Positions 1 through 8,560 of a stretch of 11,442 bases of DNA are shown here, piece by piece. A program made the translations under genes and the position numbers. The number at the start of each line of letters is the position of its first letter. The first letter of the stretch is position 1. This stretch comes from Acanthaster planci. Taxonomy: Eukaryota; Echinodermata; Asteroidea; Valvatida; Acanthasteridae. The notes below the pieces were generated by a model. The model did no database searches. It was not told the origin of the DNA and worked only from the letters and a program-made list of their open reading frames with translations. Location of the stretch: positions 1-11,442 of the forward strand of contig NW_019091757.1 of assembly GCF_001949145.1 (NCBI RefSeq), read 5' to 3'.

Positions 1-214
1 CTCTTTTTTTACTCTAGCTCTTTCCTCTTGTGCTTTTTGAATTTAGTTTTTTTGAGTAAATGTCATCCCTGGTCTTAACAAATGAAATTTACAAGAAAAA
101 AATCACAATGAGATTATTTCAATTTCGTAGTCTTGTTCCCTGACCTACAGATTTCTGACGACCCATGTTAAAATCTCAGCTCAGGTACATCGGACGTATT
201 ATATTTCAAGCTTT

Positions 215-220
215 TTTATT
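215..220 (-). promoter_or_regulatory. Possible AATAAA polyadenylation signal for KCTD copy B
   Basis: The plus strand reads TTTATT, which is the canonical AATAAA hexamer on the minus strand, about 520 bases past the TAG stop of copy B. It is the first canonical hexamer I find in that direction. A variant ATTAAA lies slightly nearer (311-316). In AT-rich DNA such hexamers arise by chance, so the link to the gene is positional inference only. Confidence 0.2.
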
Positions 221-281
221 GTGTGTGGCGGAGATACATTGCTGTGCAGAAAAATACCGATCGCCAACCTGAAGAACAGCC

Positions 282-351
282 TTAACCCTAACAGTCCTGA
301 ATCCTCCAATTTTAATATGATTTTGCACACACCCTAGGGAGTTAGGGTTAA
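282..351. repeat. Inverted repeat with telomere-like arms
   Basis: TTAACCCTAAC at 282-292 is the exact reverse complement of GTTAGGGTTAA at 341-351, giving an 11-bp perfect stem around a 48-bp spacer. The arms contain the animal telomere word TTAGGG/CCCTAA once each. It could be the remnant of a small foldback transposon or a coincidence. No target-site duplication is obvious at the edges. Confidence 0.6.
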
Positions 352-742
352 TGAACATTTTACAGTCCGCAAGGGAAGTGTTTCCTTCATAGTATATACT
401 CGGACAATACGCATGTAACATTAATCACACTAACTGCCTCTGATTTGCAATTAGCGACTTCTATTTGTTCACGAGGTGTGTAATCAATGAAAACGATAAT
501 TTACTGTGACTGTGTTCTGTCACTTTTCAAATAATTACCGCCAAATTTCTGTATATTTTTAGCAGCAATGGGTAAAACTGACCTTCAGTCAAGAGTGTTT
601 TACTGGGCCTTTGCCGCCATTAAAGTACCGATAAGAAAAGTACTGCATTAGAAAATATATGTAATAATAGAGCACTTCGATATTACCATTTCATATCCAT
701 TGGTATTTTAGTGAAAAGGATCAATTCTCACTCACAGGCGTA

Positions 743-1507
743 CTAGCCTGAGGGAACTATTTTTCTCGCGAATAGCCATGTTTTCTCTCCATTGCTACAT
801 GACGAGGTAACACACTCAAAGCCGAGCTGGGATGCATGCTGGAAGATGTTCATGCAGTCAGGTGGGCTTCTAGTGATGTAACCTCGCTTATCGGCACCGA
901 CGAAACCCCGGTAGGGGGCTTGGATACCTACCCGAGGTCCTCTCCTAAAGACAGTGCCCCAGGCTCCCTCGAGCTTCACGTTTTCTTTTAGGTCGGAACA
1001 CATTTGTTCACGTGACCGTGTCCCGAGAGACTTGTGGATCTCAGACCTGTTAGACGTGTTAATATAATCTTTAAACATAACGGTGCCCAAGCTATAGGGA
1101 AACTGCTCCAAGGTTTCCCAGCTGCCACGATATTTTAGCACTCCAGCATATATTTCTTCCGAGAATTCAATAAATTCCATTTTTGACTGTCCCCTCTCCT
1201 TCTGGAGCGACGACACCGCGGCTGTCAGATCTTGAATTTGGTAGAAGTCTGCTTCAGATTCCAGCAGGTCCCAGTCGCTCTGGAAGTCCTCTGGAAGAAT
1301 CAGCCTGCCTCGCCGTAGGAAGTTCGGGACGTGTCGAAAGACTGGCCCGTCCCCGTCGATGACAAAGGCCCCATTTCCGTCACGCCTGGACGGGTCGAGT
1401 TCACCGCTAAAAATGGCACCCAGCATGGAGTCCAGGTAGCGGATGAGAGCCCATAGGGGTGCACCACTACAAGTAAATTCCCACAAGTAAATTCCCAATT
1501 GCAGCAT
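743..1507 (-). CDS. KCTD-family BTB/T1-domain protein, copy B (N-terminally incomplete, possibly decaying)
   Basis: The open frame has 254 codons and ends at TAG (743-745). After an unrelated first 14 residues, residues about 15-101 align with the BTB/T1 tetramerisation domain of KCTD proteins: RYLDSMLGAIFSG (23-35), the IDGDGPVFRHV block (50-60), NFLRRGRLILPEDF (62-75) and EADFYQIQDL (85-94). Residues from about 109 form a KCTD-type C-terminal region beginning KMEFIEFS and ending in a strand with WLFARK. Family members often oligomerise through BTB, and many recruit Cullin-3; that role is inferred here only from homology. The overall pattern is closest to the KCTD6/KCTD21 type. The first beta strand (LNVGG and the TTSL lead-in) is absent. 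The ATG at 1507 is only the furthest in-frame start, and family homology begins near 1466, where an AG could serve as a weak 3' splice site. Three conserved positions are altered: YPDS to YLDS, DRDG to DGDG, VLNFLR to VPNFLR. Alternatives are an internal exon whose first exon is elsewhere, or a truncated pseudogene. Family assignment is secure; function is not. Confidence 0.72.
   Translation of the reverse strand: MLQLGIYLWEFTCSGAPLWALIRYLDSMLGAIFSGELDPSRRDGNGAFVIDGDGPVFRHVPNFLRRGRLILPEDFQSDWDLLESEADFYQIQDLTAAVSSLQKERGQSKMEFIEFSEEIYAGVLKYRGSWETLEQFPYSLGTVMFKDYINTSNRSEIHKSLGTRSREQMCSDLKENVKLEGAWGTVFRRGPRVGIQAPYRGFVGADKRGYITRSPPDCMNIFQHASQLGFECVTSSCSNGEKTWLFARKIVPSG
1469..1496. repeat. 14-bp perfect tandem duplication at the 5' edge of KCTD copy B
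   Basis: The unit ACAAGTAAATTCCC occurs twice back to back, at 1469-1482 and 1483-1496. Fourteen is not a multiple of three, so the duplication changes which upstream frame joins the BTB reading frame. It sits between recognisable BTB homology (ending about 1463) and the start of repeat R1 (about 1520). On the minus strand the unit ends in TTGTAG, the only candidate 3' splice site next to the domain. Confidence 0.9.
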
Positions 1508-1519
1508 ATTTTTCGACTG

Positions 1520-1978
1520 CAGCTTACAAATTTTGACCTGGTTTGAGAATGGTGGGGCATATTATACAGGCTCATAACATGTACATTATCTTGCCTATTG
1601 CATGTATGTGTGCATAACTATCGTTCCAACATTTGTCCTGTTAACATAAGATCACTATTTCAAGTAAACGTCTCCGACTCAGATTACAACCAAGTGTGTT
1701 TTCCCAAATCCCCTTGTAAGCTTTCTAAGTTGTATGTTGCATGAACTTCGAGTAATAATGCTAAAAACTACATTGTAGTATAGCTCAGACTACGAAAAGC
1801 TTTGCAATTTTGTAAAAACCAATTTTCTACTTCATGAAATTCAGATTACCCTTTTACATTCAAAAAAGAAAGACCAGACACTCAAAAATGAAAACATTAC
1901 ACCTGCACGTGCCAAGAGCAAAATCCAGTTGTCTGTACTGGTTACACTGAAATGAAATCTCATATTTTTTTGGAAAGC
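1520..1978 (+). repeat. Dispersed repeat R1, copy 1
   Basis: This stretch matches 7118-7572 in the same orientation over about 450 bp. Examples of shared blocks are TTTGACCTGGTTTG, CCAACATTTGTCCT, AAATCCAGTTGTC and a 23-bp identity at 1941-1963 / 7532-7554. Small indels and scattered substitutions separate the copies, so the duplication is old. There is no coding capacity and no terminal repeats are evident. The copy lies immediately 5' (minus-strand sense) of KCTD copy B, so it either occupies that gene's intron or marks the point where its 5' part was lost. Confidence 0.85.
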
Positions 1979-2156
1979 AAGGCCGTGTCTTAGTGTCTTA
2001 AATCTATAGGGTCTGAATAGTGCGTGCCCACGGAATCACCAAGATTACCAATAAATATTCCCAGTAGCACTTTTGCCCTAATGTCCTTAGGTTGCAATTA
2101 ATCCAGTCAATTAGTACAGGACACACCTTCACAACGAGCAATGGCTACCGCGTCAC

Positions 2157-2312
2157 GGTGACACCTACTCAGGTGACGTCGGGGAATCCCTGGTATTTGA
2201 AATCACGGTTACGTACTTGCAGTACCAGTGTGATAAAAGACTTTTAACCTTGTCATTTGCCAGTTATCCATACGCGACATTATTCTTTGTCAAGTAGTTC
2301 CAACATTGCTGG
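2157..2312 (+). repeat. Dispersed repeat R2, copy 1, with CRE-like and kappaB-like sites
   Basis: This stretch matches 5851-6010 in the same orientation: GTGACGTCGGGG, AATCCCTGGT, TTGAAATCACGGTTACG, CAGTGTGA, TATCCATACGC and CAAGTAGTTCC all have counterparts in order. Fainter similarity may continue to about 2440. TGACGTCG at 2174-2181 differs from the cAMP-response element by its last base, and GGGGAATCCC at 2181-2190 fits the NF-kappaB consensus GGGRNNYYCC exactly. Regulatory function is not shown. Confidence 0.8.
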
Positions 2313-2339
2313 CACTGGGAAAATCCGGATCCCAGCAAT
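2305..2339. repeat. Small inverted repeat at the end of R2
   Basis: ATTGCTGG (2305-2312) and CCAGCAAT (2332-2339) form an 8-bp perfect stem around 19 bases. The matching position in the second R2 copy keeps a CCCAGC-type block but not the stem, so it is not a conserved feature of the repeat. Confidence 0.5.
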
Positions 2340-3531
2340 CACTGGGCTCCCTTAACATACTCAGACTTCTTGTCATTCATGGATATATACTTGAGCTATT
2401 AAAATTGTGGAACAAGATGCTACACAAATTCATCAATCTATTGGTGCAGTAAATCAATTCACTGCTTACTTAAAAAACAATTTCCAAGAAAGCCTACGAA
2501 CAGTTATCAGTATAGATGTACTCGATTCCAAACGTTAGAGAACTTAAATCGTATATACAGTGCATGACTTGCACTAGCGTTGAACAGTCGATTTCAATAT
2601 TGTACTGATGTCGAAGGTTGGAGTGCCGGACATGTTCTAGCAGAAATCTTTTTCATAAATAGCTCTCTGTGTTACACCCTTGAAGCAAGACTGGAGGATA
2701 TAGCGGAAACATTCACCATTTTAAACACCAGTTTTGCAATCCGTGAATGACATTCCGAGGAAGTTCCAACATTTTTTCGAATCGTTTTTGCCAGTCAATT
2801 TATTATGCGCACACAAAGGTCTTACTTCTATTGGAAAACCCAAACACATACTTTAAAGTAAGATTTGTTTAGCAATGACATTGCATTCCTGCTCATCTAT
2901 AACTTTAATGAAGCCAGAAAGGCCATTTTTAATTGAATTAATGTGCTACAAGGGACACATTTCACATGGATAAGCTGTGTATTAATTCTTCTTTCAACAT
3001 TCAACTTTTGCTTACGGCAGCCAAAGAATGGAAAAATGTATGTTTAGTTGAAGGACAGCGACGGAAACTCTGTCTTAGTGGTTACAAAGGAAGAACAGCA
3101 AATGGGGTGAACCTTTTGTAACAAACTATCCCGACTTAGATATTGTAATTCTAATCCTACATAATATGCATACTTTGCCTAATGCAAATTAATTTCACAT
3201 CATTTCAACATGCCCATCTTTTGTCACTCCAAAACAGTAGTTTTTAAATGCTTTGTATGAATTTGGCTGAGACTGGTCACCCTGCAACATCATCATAGGA
3301 GCTTTAAGTTTGCTAAAAACAAAATGTGCTATATTATCACAAGGAGTGATCAAGAAATGTCATAAAATACCCTTTTTGTGTTAATTCCGTAAAACATTAT
3401 TCAAATAAAAACTAAATCTTATAAACGACTTCGCTATTTATTCCCAAAAAAGCGCTCGATAATGACAATAACTGCACATTGTTAGGAGTTTGTCATGGTA
3501 ATAGTCCGTAAAGATTATGTAAATTACCAAG
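2340..3531. other. Non-coding AT-rich stretch between repeats
   Basis: I see no coding sequence or RNA gene here. The only structure found is possible faint continuation of R2 to about 2440 and the short R3-like piece at 3107-3153. Confidence 0.6.
3107..3153 (+). repeat. Fragment of dispersed repeat R3
   Basis: GTGAACCTTTTGTAA at 3107-3121, followed by ATATTGTAATTC, mirrors the first 45 or so bases of R3 at 9426-9472 and at 6889-6935. After about 3153 similarity is lost, so this is a truncated copy or a short chance match. The 15-base identity at its start makes a true fragment more likely. Confidence 0.45.
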
Positions 3532-4092
3532 TTAAGGCCAGTCGCTTGACTTGACCAACTTATCGCGCCAAAAATCACCCCACACTCCTGAACGGTGGAC
3601 TGGCCACAAGAATGTCCTGTCGGACTTAAAGCTCAAGAATTCCGGTCTTCGTCGGATTCTGACCCAGGGCGTGGACGTAGCACCGGCTCTTCCGTTATGC
3701 TGAGGTTTCAAGCACACCTTTAGACCCCATGAGTGCTCATCCACAAAGCTCTCCTGCCGTGCTGGTTGCTGGCCGTAGCTCCTCAGGTTTCCTGCCGTTG
3801 ACCCGTCTCCGTGTCAACCCGGCCAACTTATGTCACACCTTCCTTACGCACCACGAGCAGTAGCTGCGCTCGCTCAACTGGACGCCTAGCCAGTATCCCG
3901 CCTGCTGGCTCGGCCACCTTTCCACCGTCCCACACAGTTCAAGCCCGGATGTCGGAGTCGTCCCAAGTTCGATTCACCAGCAAGATCAAGGCAAGAACTC
4001 TGTCGCGAATTTTCCGATACTTGGCCGGTGGCCGTCTGGGTCAGGATTCCACCCGTGGAGGTACCTCCTCTCGCACAGCCATGGAAAGCCAC
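3532..4092. mobile_element. GC-rich interspersed block, probable decayed mobile element
   Basis: Base composition jumps from AT-rich surroundings to clearly GC- and CpG-richer DNA for about 560 bp, with abrupt edges near 3532 and 4092. Open frames of 70-100 codons on both strands overlap one another and match no family I recognise. The minus frame ending at 3532 stays open for about 90 codons, but this is expected where stop codons are scarce. A 9-bp inverted pair (CTGACCCAG 3659-3667, CTGGGTCAG 4036-4044), with similarity extending to about 14 of 17 bases, spans most of the block. Plus-strand words resembling a degenerate tRNA A box (3870-3881) and B box (AGTTCAAGCCC, 3936-3946) would suit a tRNA-derived SINE, but their spacing is longer than in a tRNA. 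A solo LTR or a fragment of a decayed gene are alternatives. No target-site duplication was found. Confidence 0.4.
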
Positions 4093-5850
4093 AATAATTT
4101 GTTTACTTTATAATGTATAAATTGATTTACCTGTGATTTATTAGTCAAAGCAGTGTCAATTGATTTGATTGCAGAAGATTAAACATATTGTTTTCCTTTT
4201 CAAAAGCATTGATTCTGCTCCCAAATTTTTGGAGTGTTTTTTTCCTTCTTATCTGTTTATGTTGAGTCTCACTTCTTGAAGGCGACTTCGTCACAACATG
4301 AACACTTCGGGTACACCACCTAATCAAAGCAACTGCACAAGCATTAAATTTGATGTTGTCAGGTCATACGAAGCGCCAACGATGACATGAATATTCAACT
4401 TCCTTTAATACTGCAGAACACGACGTGGTTAAGGATGCAGATTACCTGCGAAAAAATTGCGGCGAGGACCAAATGGGTGCAAAGGGGGCTTATGGTTGTG
4501 AAACAGGTGGTGTACGTGTAGCATACATTCGCTGCGCTTGGCTATTATGGACATACCGGACATGCCCAAAAGCGCTAAATTGGCCAGATGTTATAGCCCG
4601 GGCAGTTCAAACTCCTTCTATGTCCTTCCTCCATGATCAAACATGAATTATTCATCGCCTTTTGAATTCCAGCGATCCAGCACATATACCACCTGTGCGT
4701 GAATAGTGCACACATTGTATACATGTACATGTACGTGATGATGTACGGTACATGTGTGCATTGTGACCGCGATCCGATCACTTGGAAGTTTTCTTCTGTA
4801 AATTCTTCATGTACTGAGAATAGAATGCAATTAAATTTGAACAATAACTTTGTTGGTAATACATTTTGGATAGTTGCTAAAACACAGTGCCTTGTCCCTT
4901 GAAGTACACTGGCCACATAAATTTGTATTTTTGTTTTTCATTTTTCAAACAAGTTTAAGACCAATGTCTTTCTTTGTTCAATTCAGCTCAATTATCCTAG
5001 AAACTTCCTCACCAGTCTCTGTTTATATTCACTCAACTTCGCTTTGAATGATCATGTTCAATTCCAATTTTGACACCCACAGCATCAGTAGAAAGATTTT
5101 AACAAGTGTGCTAACTGGAAGTCTAGCTTTGACGAGGACAGCATACAGGTATTATTGACCTGATTCTTGACAACGGCTTAAAATGAAAGATGTAGAACTA
5201 AACACAACAGAAAGGGCTTTATTGAATCCGAATGGTTTTGTAGCGCGATGAAGTCTGTTTGTGTTCTTCGCTGTAGCATATTCATAATAATTACAAATAA
5301 AATGTGGTTTACTGCAGCATTAAACCCTAAGCAGATCTTCACTTGCTGCCACTTCAGCCAGACCTACGGACCCCGTATCCACGTAATCAGTCTCGAACGT
5401 GCTTGCTGTCGACGTGAACAGCTATGTACCTTACGCCATCATGATCTTGGTTTGTGCCAACTAAAGAAACGTGGTACATGCATGCAACATGTGCATCTAT
5501 ATTACATATCAACTATACCTGTATTATTATACGCTATACCATTTGACTGTCAACGGTATGTTGCTGTGTGAGACTACTAAGATATAGTGATAGTGAAAAC
5601 CGTGTTATTGGAAAAGGAAATGCTTAGCATATTTTACTTCCCAGGAGGTCATAAATGTAAACCAATTATTGACAACCACACAAACTGATGCAAAACAAAA
5701 ACAAAAAAATCATAGCAAAACACTCTATATGACGGGGTTCCGTCTGGCATAATTTTTTTCCTGCCTTTTAGGCATCGTTTATTCTGTTATGGACATGGTG
5801 GTACGTGTAGTTTGATTTTCTTTTCACCACGAATGATATATATCACATCA
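4093..5850. other. Gene-poor intergenic stretch
   Basis: No exon is supported. The longest open frames (4425-4646 and 5248-5571 plus, 4575-4916 minus) have no recognisable domains, biased low-information composition and no splice context, so I leave them unannotated. A palindrome-rich ACATGTAC cluster lies at 4719-4757 and an A/C-rich run at about 5688-5710. Confidence 0.55.
4719..4757. repeat. ACATGTAC palindrome cluster
   Basis: ACATGTAC occurs twice overlapping (4721-4728, 4727-4734) and its reverse complement GTACATGT follows at 4748-4755, so an 8-bp hairpin with a 13-base loop can form. It reads as a short degenerate alternating purine-pyrimidine repeat rather than a gene or a known element. 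Confidence 0.6.
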
Positions 5851-6010
5851 CCCTCAGACCCAATCGCGATGACGTCGGGGGAAATCCCTGGTGTTTGCAA
5901 TCACGTTTACGGCTAAGCCGCGCGATATCAGTGTGACAAAGAGCCTCAATTCAATGTTGATATTTTCAATGTATCCATACGCCACACCATTTACTGACAA
6001 GTAGTTCCGG
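5851..6010 (+). repeat. Dispersed repeat R2, copy 2, with CRE-like and kappaB-like sites
   Basis: This is the same-orientation partner of 2157-2312. It keeps TGACGTCG (5870-5877) and has GGGAAATCCC (5879-5888), which again fits GGGRNNYYCC even though the sequence differs from the other copy. Downstream blocks CAGTGTGACAAAG, TATCCATACGCCAC and CAAGTAGTTCC keep the order seen in copy 1. No coding capacity is seen. Confidence 0.8.
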
Positions 6011-6890
6011 ACTCGACCTGTTTCCCAGCTATCCTTACACTCTCAGAACAATTTCACACTTGGCGAATTTTCATCAAAAGCTTTATTTTCGACAAATTTG
6101 CAACGAGAGGCTATACCTGGCTACTGCGGTAGTCTAATATAGCGCTAAATAGGCTTATATGTGTACCTCAACTATTTTTTTCTAAAAAAACATATGAACA
6201 CCAATTAGCAAAGGCTTACAAAAGCATTATTCTCTGTCTTTAGTGATTAAATTGGGCCAAATTGAATTGAGAAATTTTTTTCACAATGTAATTTGCTCCA
6301 ACATGAAAGTAAATTCTGGATCACACAGTATCACTGAAGCTTAGGCCCACTGTTCCGTTATAAGCTCATTTGCTAAATTTTCCATTCTCAAACTTTACAA
6401 TACAAGCCGTTTCTATCCGAACAGAATTTGTTTAGAGAAACTCCTCGGAAACCACCACTCTATTCTAAGTACTCAGCACCGATTGTTTTATGCTCCGTTA
6501 ACTTCGTTTCATCATTTTGGTACATATTCTGAATAGGATTCCCAGGAATCCCAAGTGATTTTTGTAATAACATTTGTATTATGCCCAAATTGCTTAGGTC
6601 GACGGATGTGGAAAACGGATGCAATTTCAATGCAATAATATTTGTTTTTTTACAATTTCTAAAACAAAGTAGCGTAATGAAGAAACAGGAGCCTATTGGT
6701 TTGATTAACGCTTTACAACGCACATTTCTCATAGATAAGCAATGTAACTACTTCTACTTATAAACCAATTCTACTTACTTTTACCAATTAAATCCAACAA
6801 ATCGGAAAATAAAATAAACAAAATCAAAACATTTAGTGACTGTGAATGATGATATCCAAATGGCCATTCAGGAAGTAAATTGAATATGAC
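6011..6890. other. Non-coding AT-rich stretch
   Basis: Two opposite-strand overlapping open frames (6460-6732 minus, 6581-6763 plus) have no recognisable domain and no compositional support. Weak similarity to 2340-2520 may continue the R2 duplication to about 6240, but I cannot align it confidently. Confidence 0.5.
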
Positions 6891-7075
6891 GAACTTTTTG
6901 TAATAAAGAGAAGATACATTTACATTGTAAATTCGAATTACTTTGAAACCAGATATCCCCATAACCAGGCTGAAGAGGGCTATTTTAATTACTGAGAATT
7001 TCCCTCCAAGCTTTTCAGATTTACACTTGAAAGTGGTCCAAGGGGAAAAAAATGGACAGAGAGCTTTCAGAGTTT
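6891..7075 (+). repeat. Dispersed repeat R3, copy adjoining R1
   Basis: This matches 9428-9610 in the same orientation: CTTTTTGTAATAAA, CATTGTAAATTCGAATT, CTTTGAAA, CCCCAT, TTTTAATTACTGA, TTTCCCTCC, GAAAAAAATGG and AGAGAGCTTTCA recur in order with small indels. R1 starts about 40 bases further on, so R3 and R1 are joined here but not in the other places where they occur. Confidence 0.85.
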
Positions 7076-7117
7076 TGGTTAGTGAAAGTAGTGGAATTGG
7101 CATTGATCATGCCTATA

Positions 7118-7572
7118 CAGCTTAATATTTGACCTGGTTTGGGAATGGTGGGCCACATTATACAGGCGTACAACATGCACATTATCTTTGCTATTCCATA
7201 TATGTGTGCATAATACTTTAATCACATTCCAACATTTGTCCTATTAACATAAGATTACTATTTCAAGTCAACTTCTCCAACCCAGATCGCAATCAATCTG
7301 CTTACAATAAGTTGAATGTCGCATATACTTCGACAAACAATGCTAAAAGGTCTAGGCAGCAGTACACGTATAATGAAGTGAAGCTCAGGCTACGACGAGC
7401 TTTGCAATGTTTTATACCTATTTTCCACTTCACGAAATTCAGATTATCCTATCACGCTCAAAACAGAAAGACGCTCAAAATTGGCACCTGCCAACATCAA
7501 AATCCAGTTGTCACGTCAGTGCTTAGCACTAGTTACACTGAAATGAAATCTCATTTGTTTTTTACGTGGCAA
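7118..7572 (+). repeat. Dispersed repeat R1, copy 2
   Basis: This is the partner of 1520-1978, with the same orientation and order of conserved blocks. Relative to copy 1 it has several small insertions and deletions, including different sequence around 7300-7360. A 90-codon open frame (7312-7584) runs through it but is not open in copy 1 and has no domain, so it is not a gene. Confidence 0.85.
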
Positions 7573-7901
7573 TGTGACATTTGACTGAAAACAGTGCCCT
7601 GAAATGCCTTTGCAAAAAGTAGAAATCATTTTCTGAAAGCGAGCGTACCAACTGTTATATACGTTCGATTATCTTATTTCCTATAAAGTTACTAATCGCA
7701 AACTAAAAACTGAACACATCATGCGAGATGGTGAACTGAACTTTTGATGTTTGCCACACCGGAGGTTGAATTTTAATGGAGTGTTAAGAATTGACGACTT
7801 AATGTAGAAAAAATGAGACAAGGCAAAAGGTCATTCCCCTTTTCTTGCCAAAAATACAAAGGACATAGCGTCTTTATAACTATTCCTAGATCTTCCTTTC
7901 T

Positions 7902-7927
7902 AAAAAAAAAAAACAAACAAACAAAAA
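7902..7927 (+). repeat. Poly(A) and (AAAC)n simple repeat
   Basis: Twelve adenines are followed by three CAAA-type units. Such a run can be the tail of a retroposon, but the sequence to its left shows no recognisable SINE or LINE body and no target-site duplication was found. A plain microsatellite is the simpler reading. Confidence 0.8.
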
Positions 7928-8297
7928 CCCAAGAAGACAACAAATTGCAAGTTTAATTTTAGATTGATAATCTCATCAGAAATCATCATAATAAGACATG
8001 TACTCCTTATCCTATTGAATAACCCTAATAGTGTTACATGAACATATCCACATCCTCAGTTTGAATGTCGATTAACTGATGAAAAACGGGCACTGTCAAA
8101 TAGCACGAAGTATTTGTTTTATGTTATTGACAACAACGCTTTGCCGAAACCAAGAGATTCATTTAAAAATATACCCTTGACCAAGGCCCATATTGTTGGC
8201 AACACAAATTACGTTCCCAGTTTTGACAGCCTGGAAGAAAATCTGTAATATATCACTGGGTTTGAGTAGCATCTGTGCATTTAGGTATTTTCCGTAT

Positions 8298-8303
8298 TTT
8301 ATT
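8298..8303 (-). promoter_or_regulatory. Possible AATAAA polyadenylation signal for KCTD copy A
   Basis: TTTATT on the plus strand gives AATAAA on the minus strand about 460 bases past the stop of copy A. It is the first canonical hexamer downstream of that gene. Support is positional only. Confidence 0.2.
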
Positions 8304-8459
8304 TCCGTATGAGATCGCAGTCTGTGCTACTGTCAAACTTTGGAGCACTAACAGAAACCATTTTACGTGCTATTATTGGAACGATTATTCTATCCGAAAA
8401 AACACCCACGCACTAAACCCGATGAAAAGATGCCGATTTTTTTTTAAAAAGTTAATCAC

Positions 8460-8560
8460 AGCTAGGCCTACCCGCCTGTGGAATCAGGGCGAGCAGTATT
8501 ACTACGCGAAATATTGCGTGGGGCGAAGTGGCGCGTGGGCAAAGTGATAGATGGCGGAGT
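8460..8560. other. Short CpG-rich patch with an ATGGCGG word
   Basis: In about 100 bases there are several CpG dinucleotides (GGGCGAGC, TACGCGAAA, TGCGTGGGGCGAAG, GGCGCGTGG), unlike the CpG-poor flanks. It ends in AGATGGCGGA with ATGGCGG at 8551-8557, the core of the YY1-type initiator motif. A palindromic TAGGCCTA word lies at about 8463. It might be a small regulatory element or part of an old repeat. No gene starts next to it on the plus strand. Confidence 0.35.

Larger units (their letters stand above)
1..742. other. Non-coding 3' flank of KCTD copy B
   Basis: No convincing coding sequence is visible in this stretch. It lies downstream of the minus-strand KCTD copy B and probably includes its 3' untranslated region. 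It is AT-rich and contains an 11-bp inverted repeat (separate entry) and a possible polyadenylation signal. A 71-codon minus-strand open frame at 206-421 resembles no protein I know and runs across the inverted repeat, so I treat it as chance. Confidence 0.6.

Noticed and set aside
1300-1575. Minus-strand 91-codon open frame overlapping KCTD copy B
   Set aside because: It is out of frame with the BTB domain over most of its length and its upper part runs into repeat R1. It is useful only as a sign of the frame shift caused by the 14-bp duplication.
4600-4615. AGTTCAAACTCC word resembling a tRNA B box
   Set aside because: The only A-box-like word upstream (about 4580) is too close for a tRNA, and no acceptor stem or anticodon arm can be drawn.
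4575-4916. Minus-strand 113-codon open frame
   Set aside because: It crosses the palindromic ACATGTAC repeat, which accounts for its Tyr-Met-rich part, and matches no known protein.
5248-5571. Plus-strand 107-codon open frame, one of the longest in the window
   Set aside because: There is no recognisable domain and its composition is erratic, rich in cysteine and histidine. No related copy or splice context supports it.
7312-7584. Plus-strand 90-codon frame in repeat R1 copy 2
   Set aside because: The matching part of R1 copy 1 is interrupted by stops and frame shifts, so the frame is not conserved.
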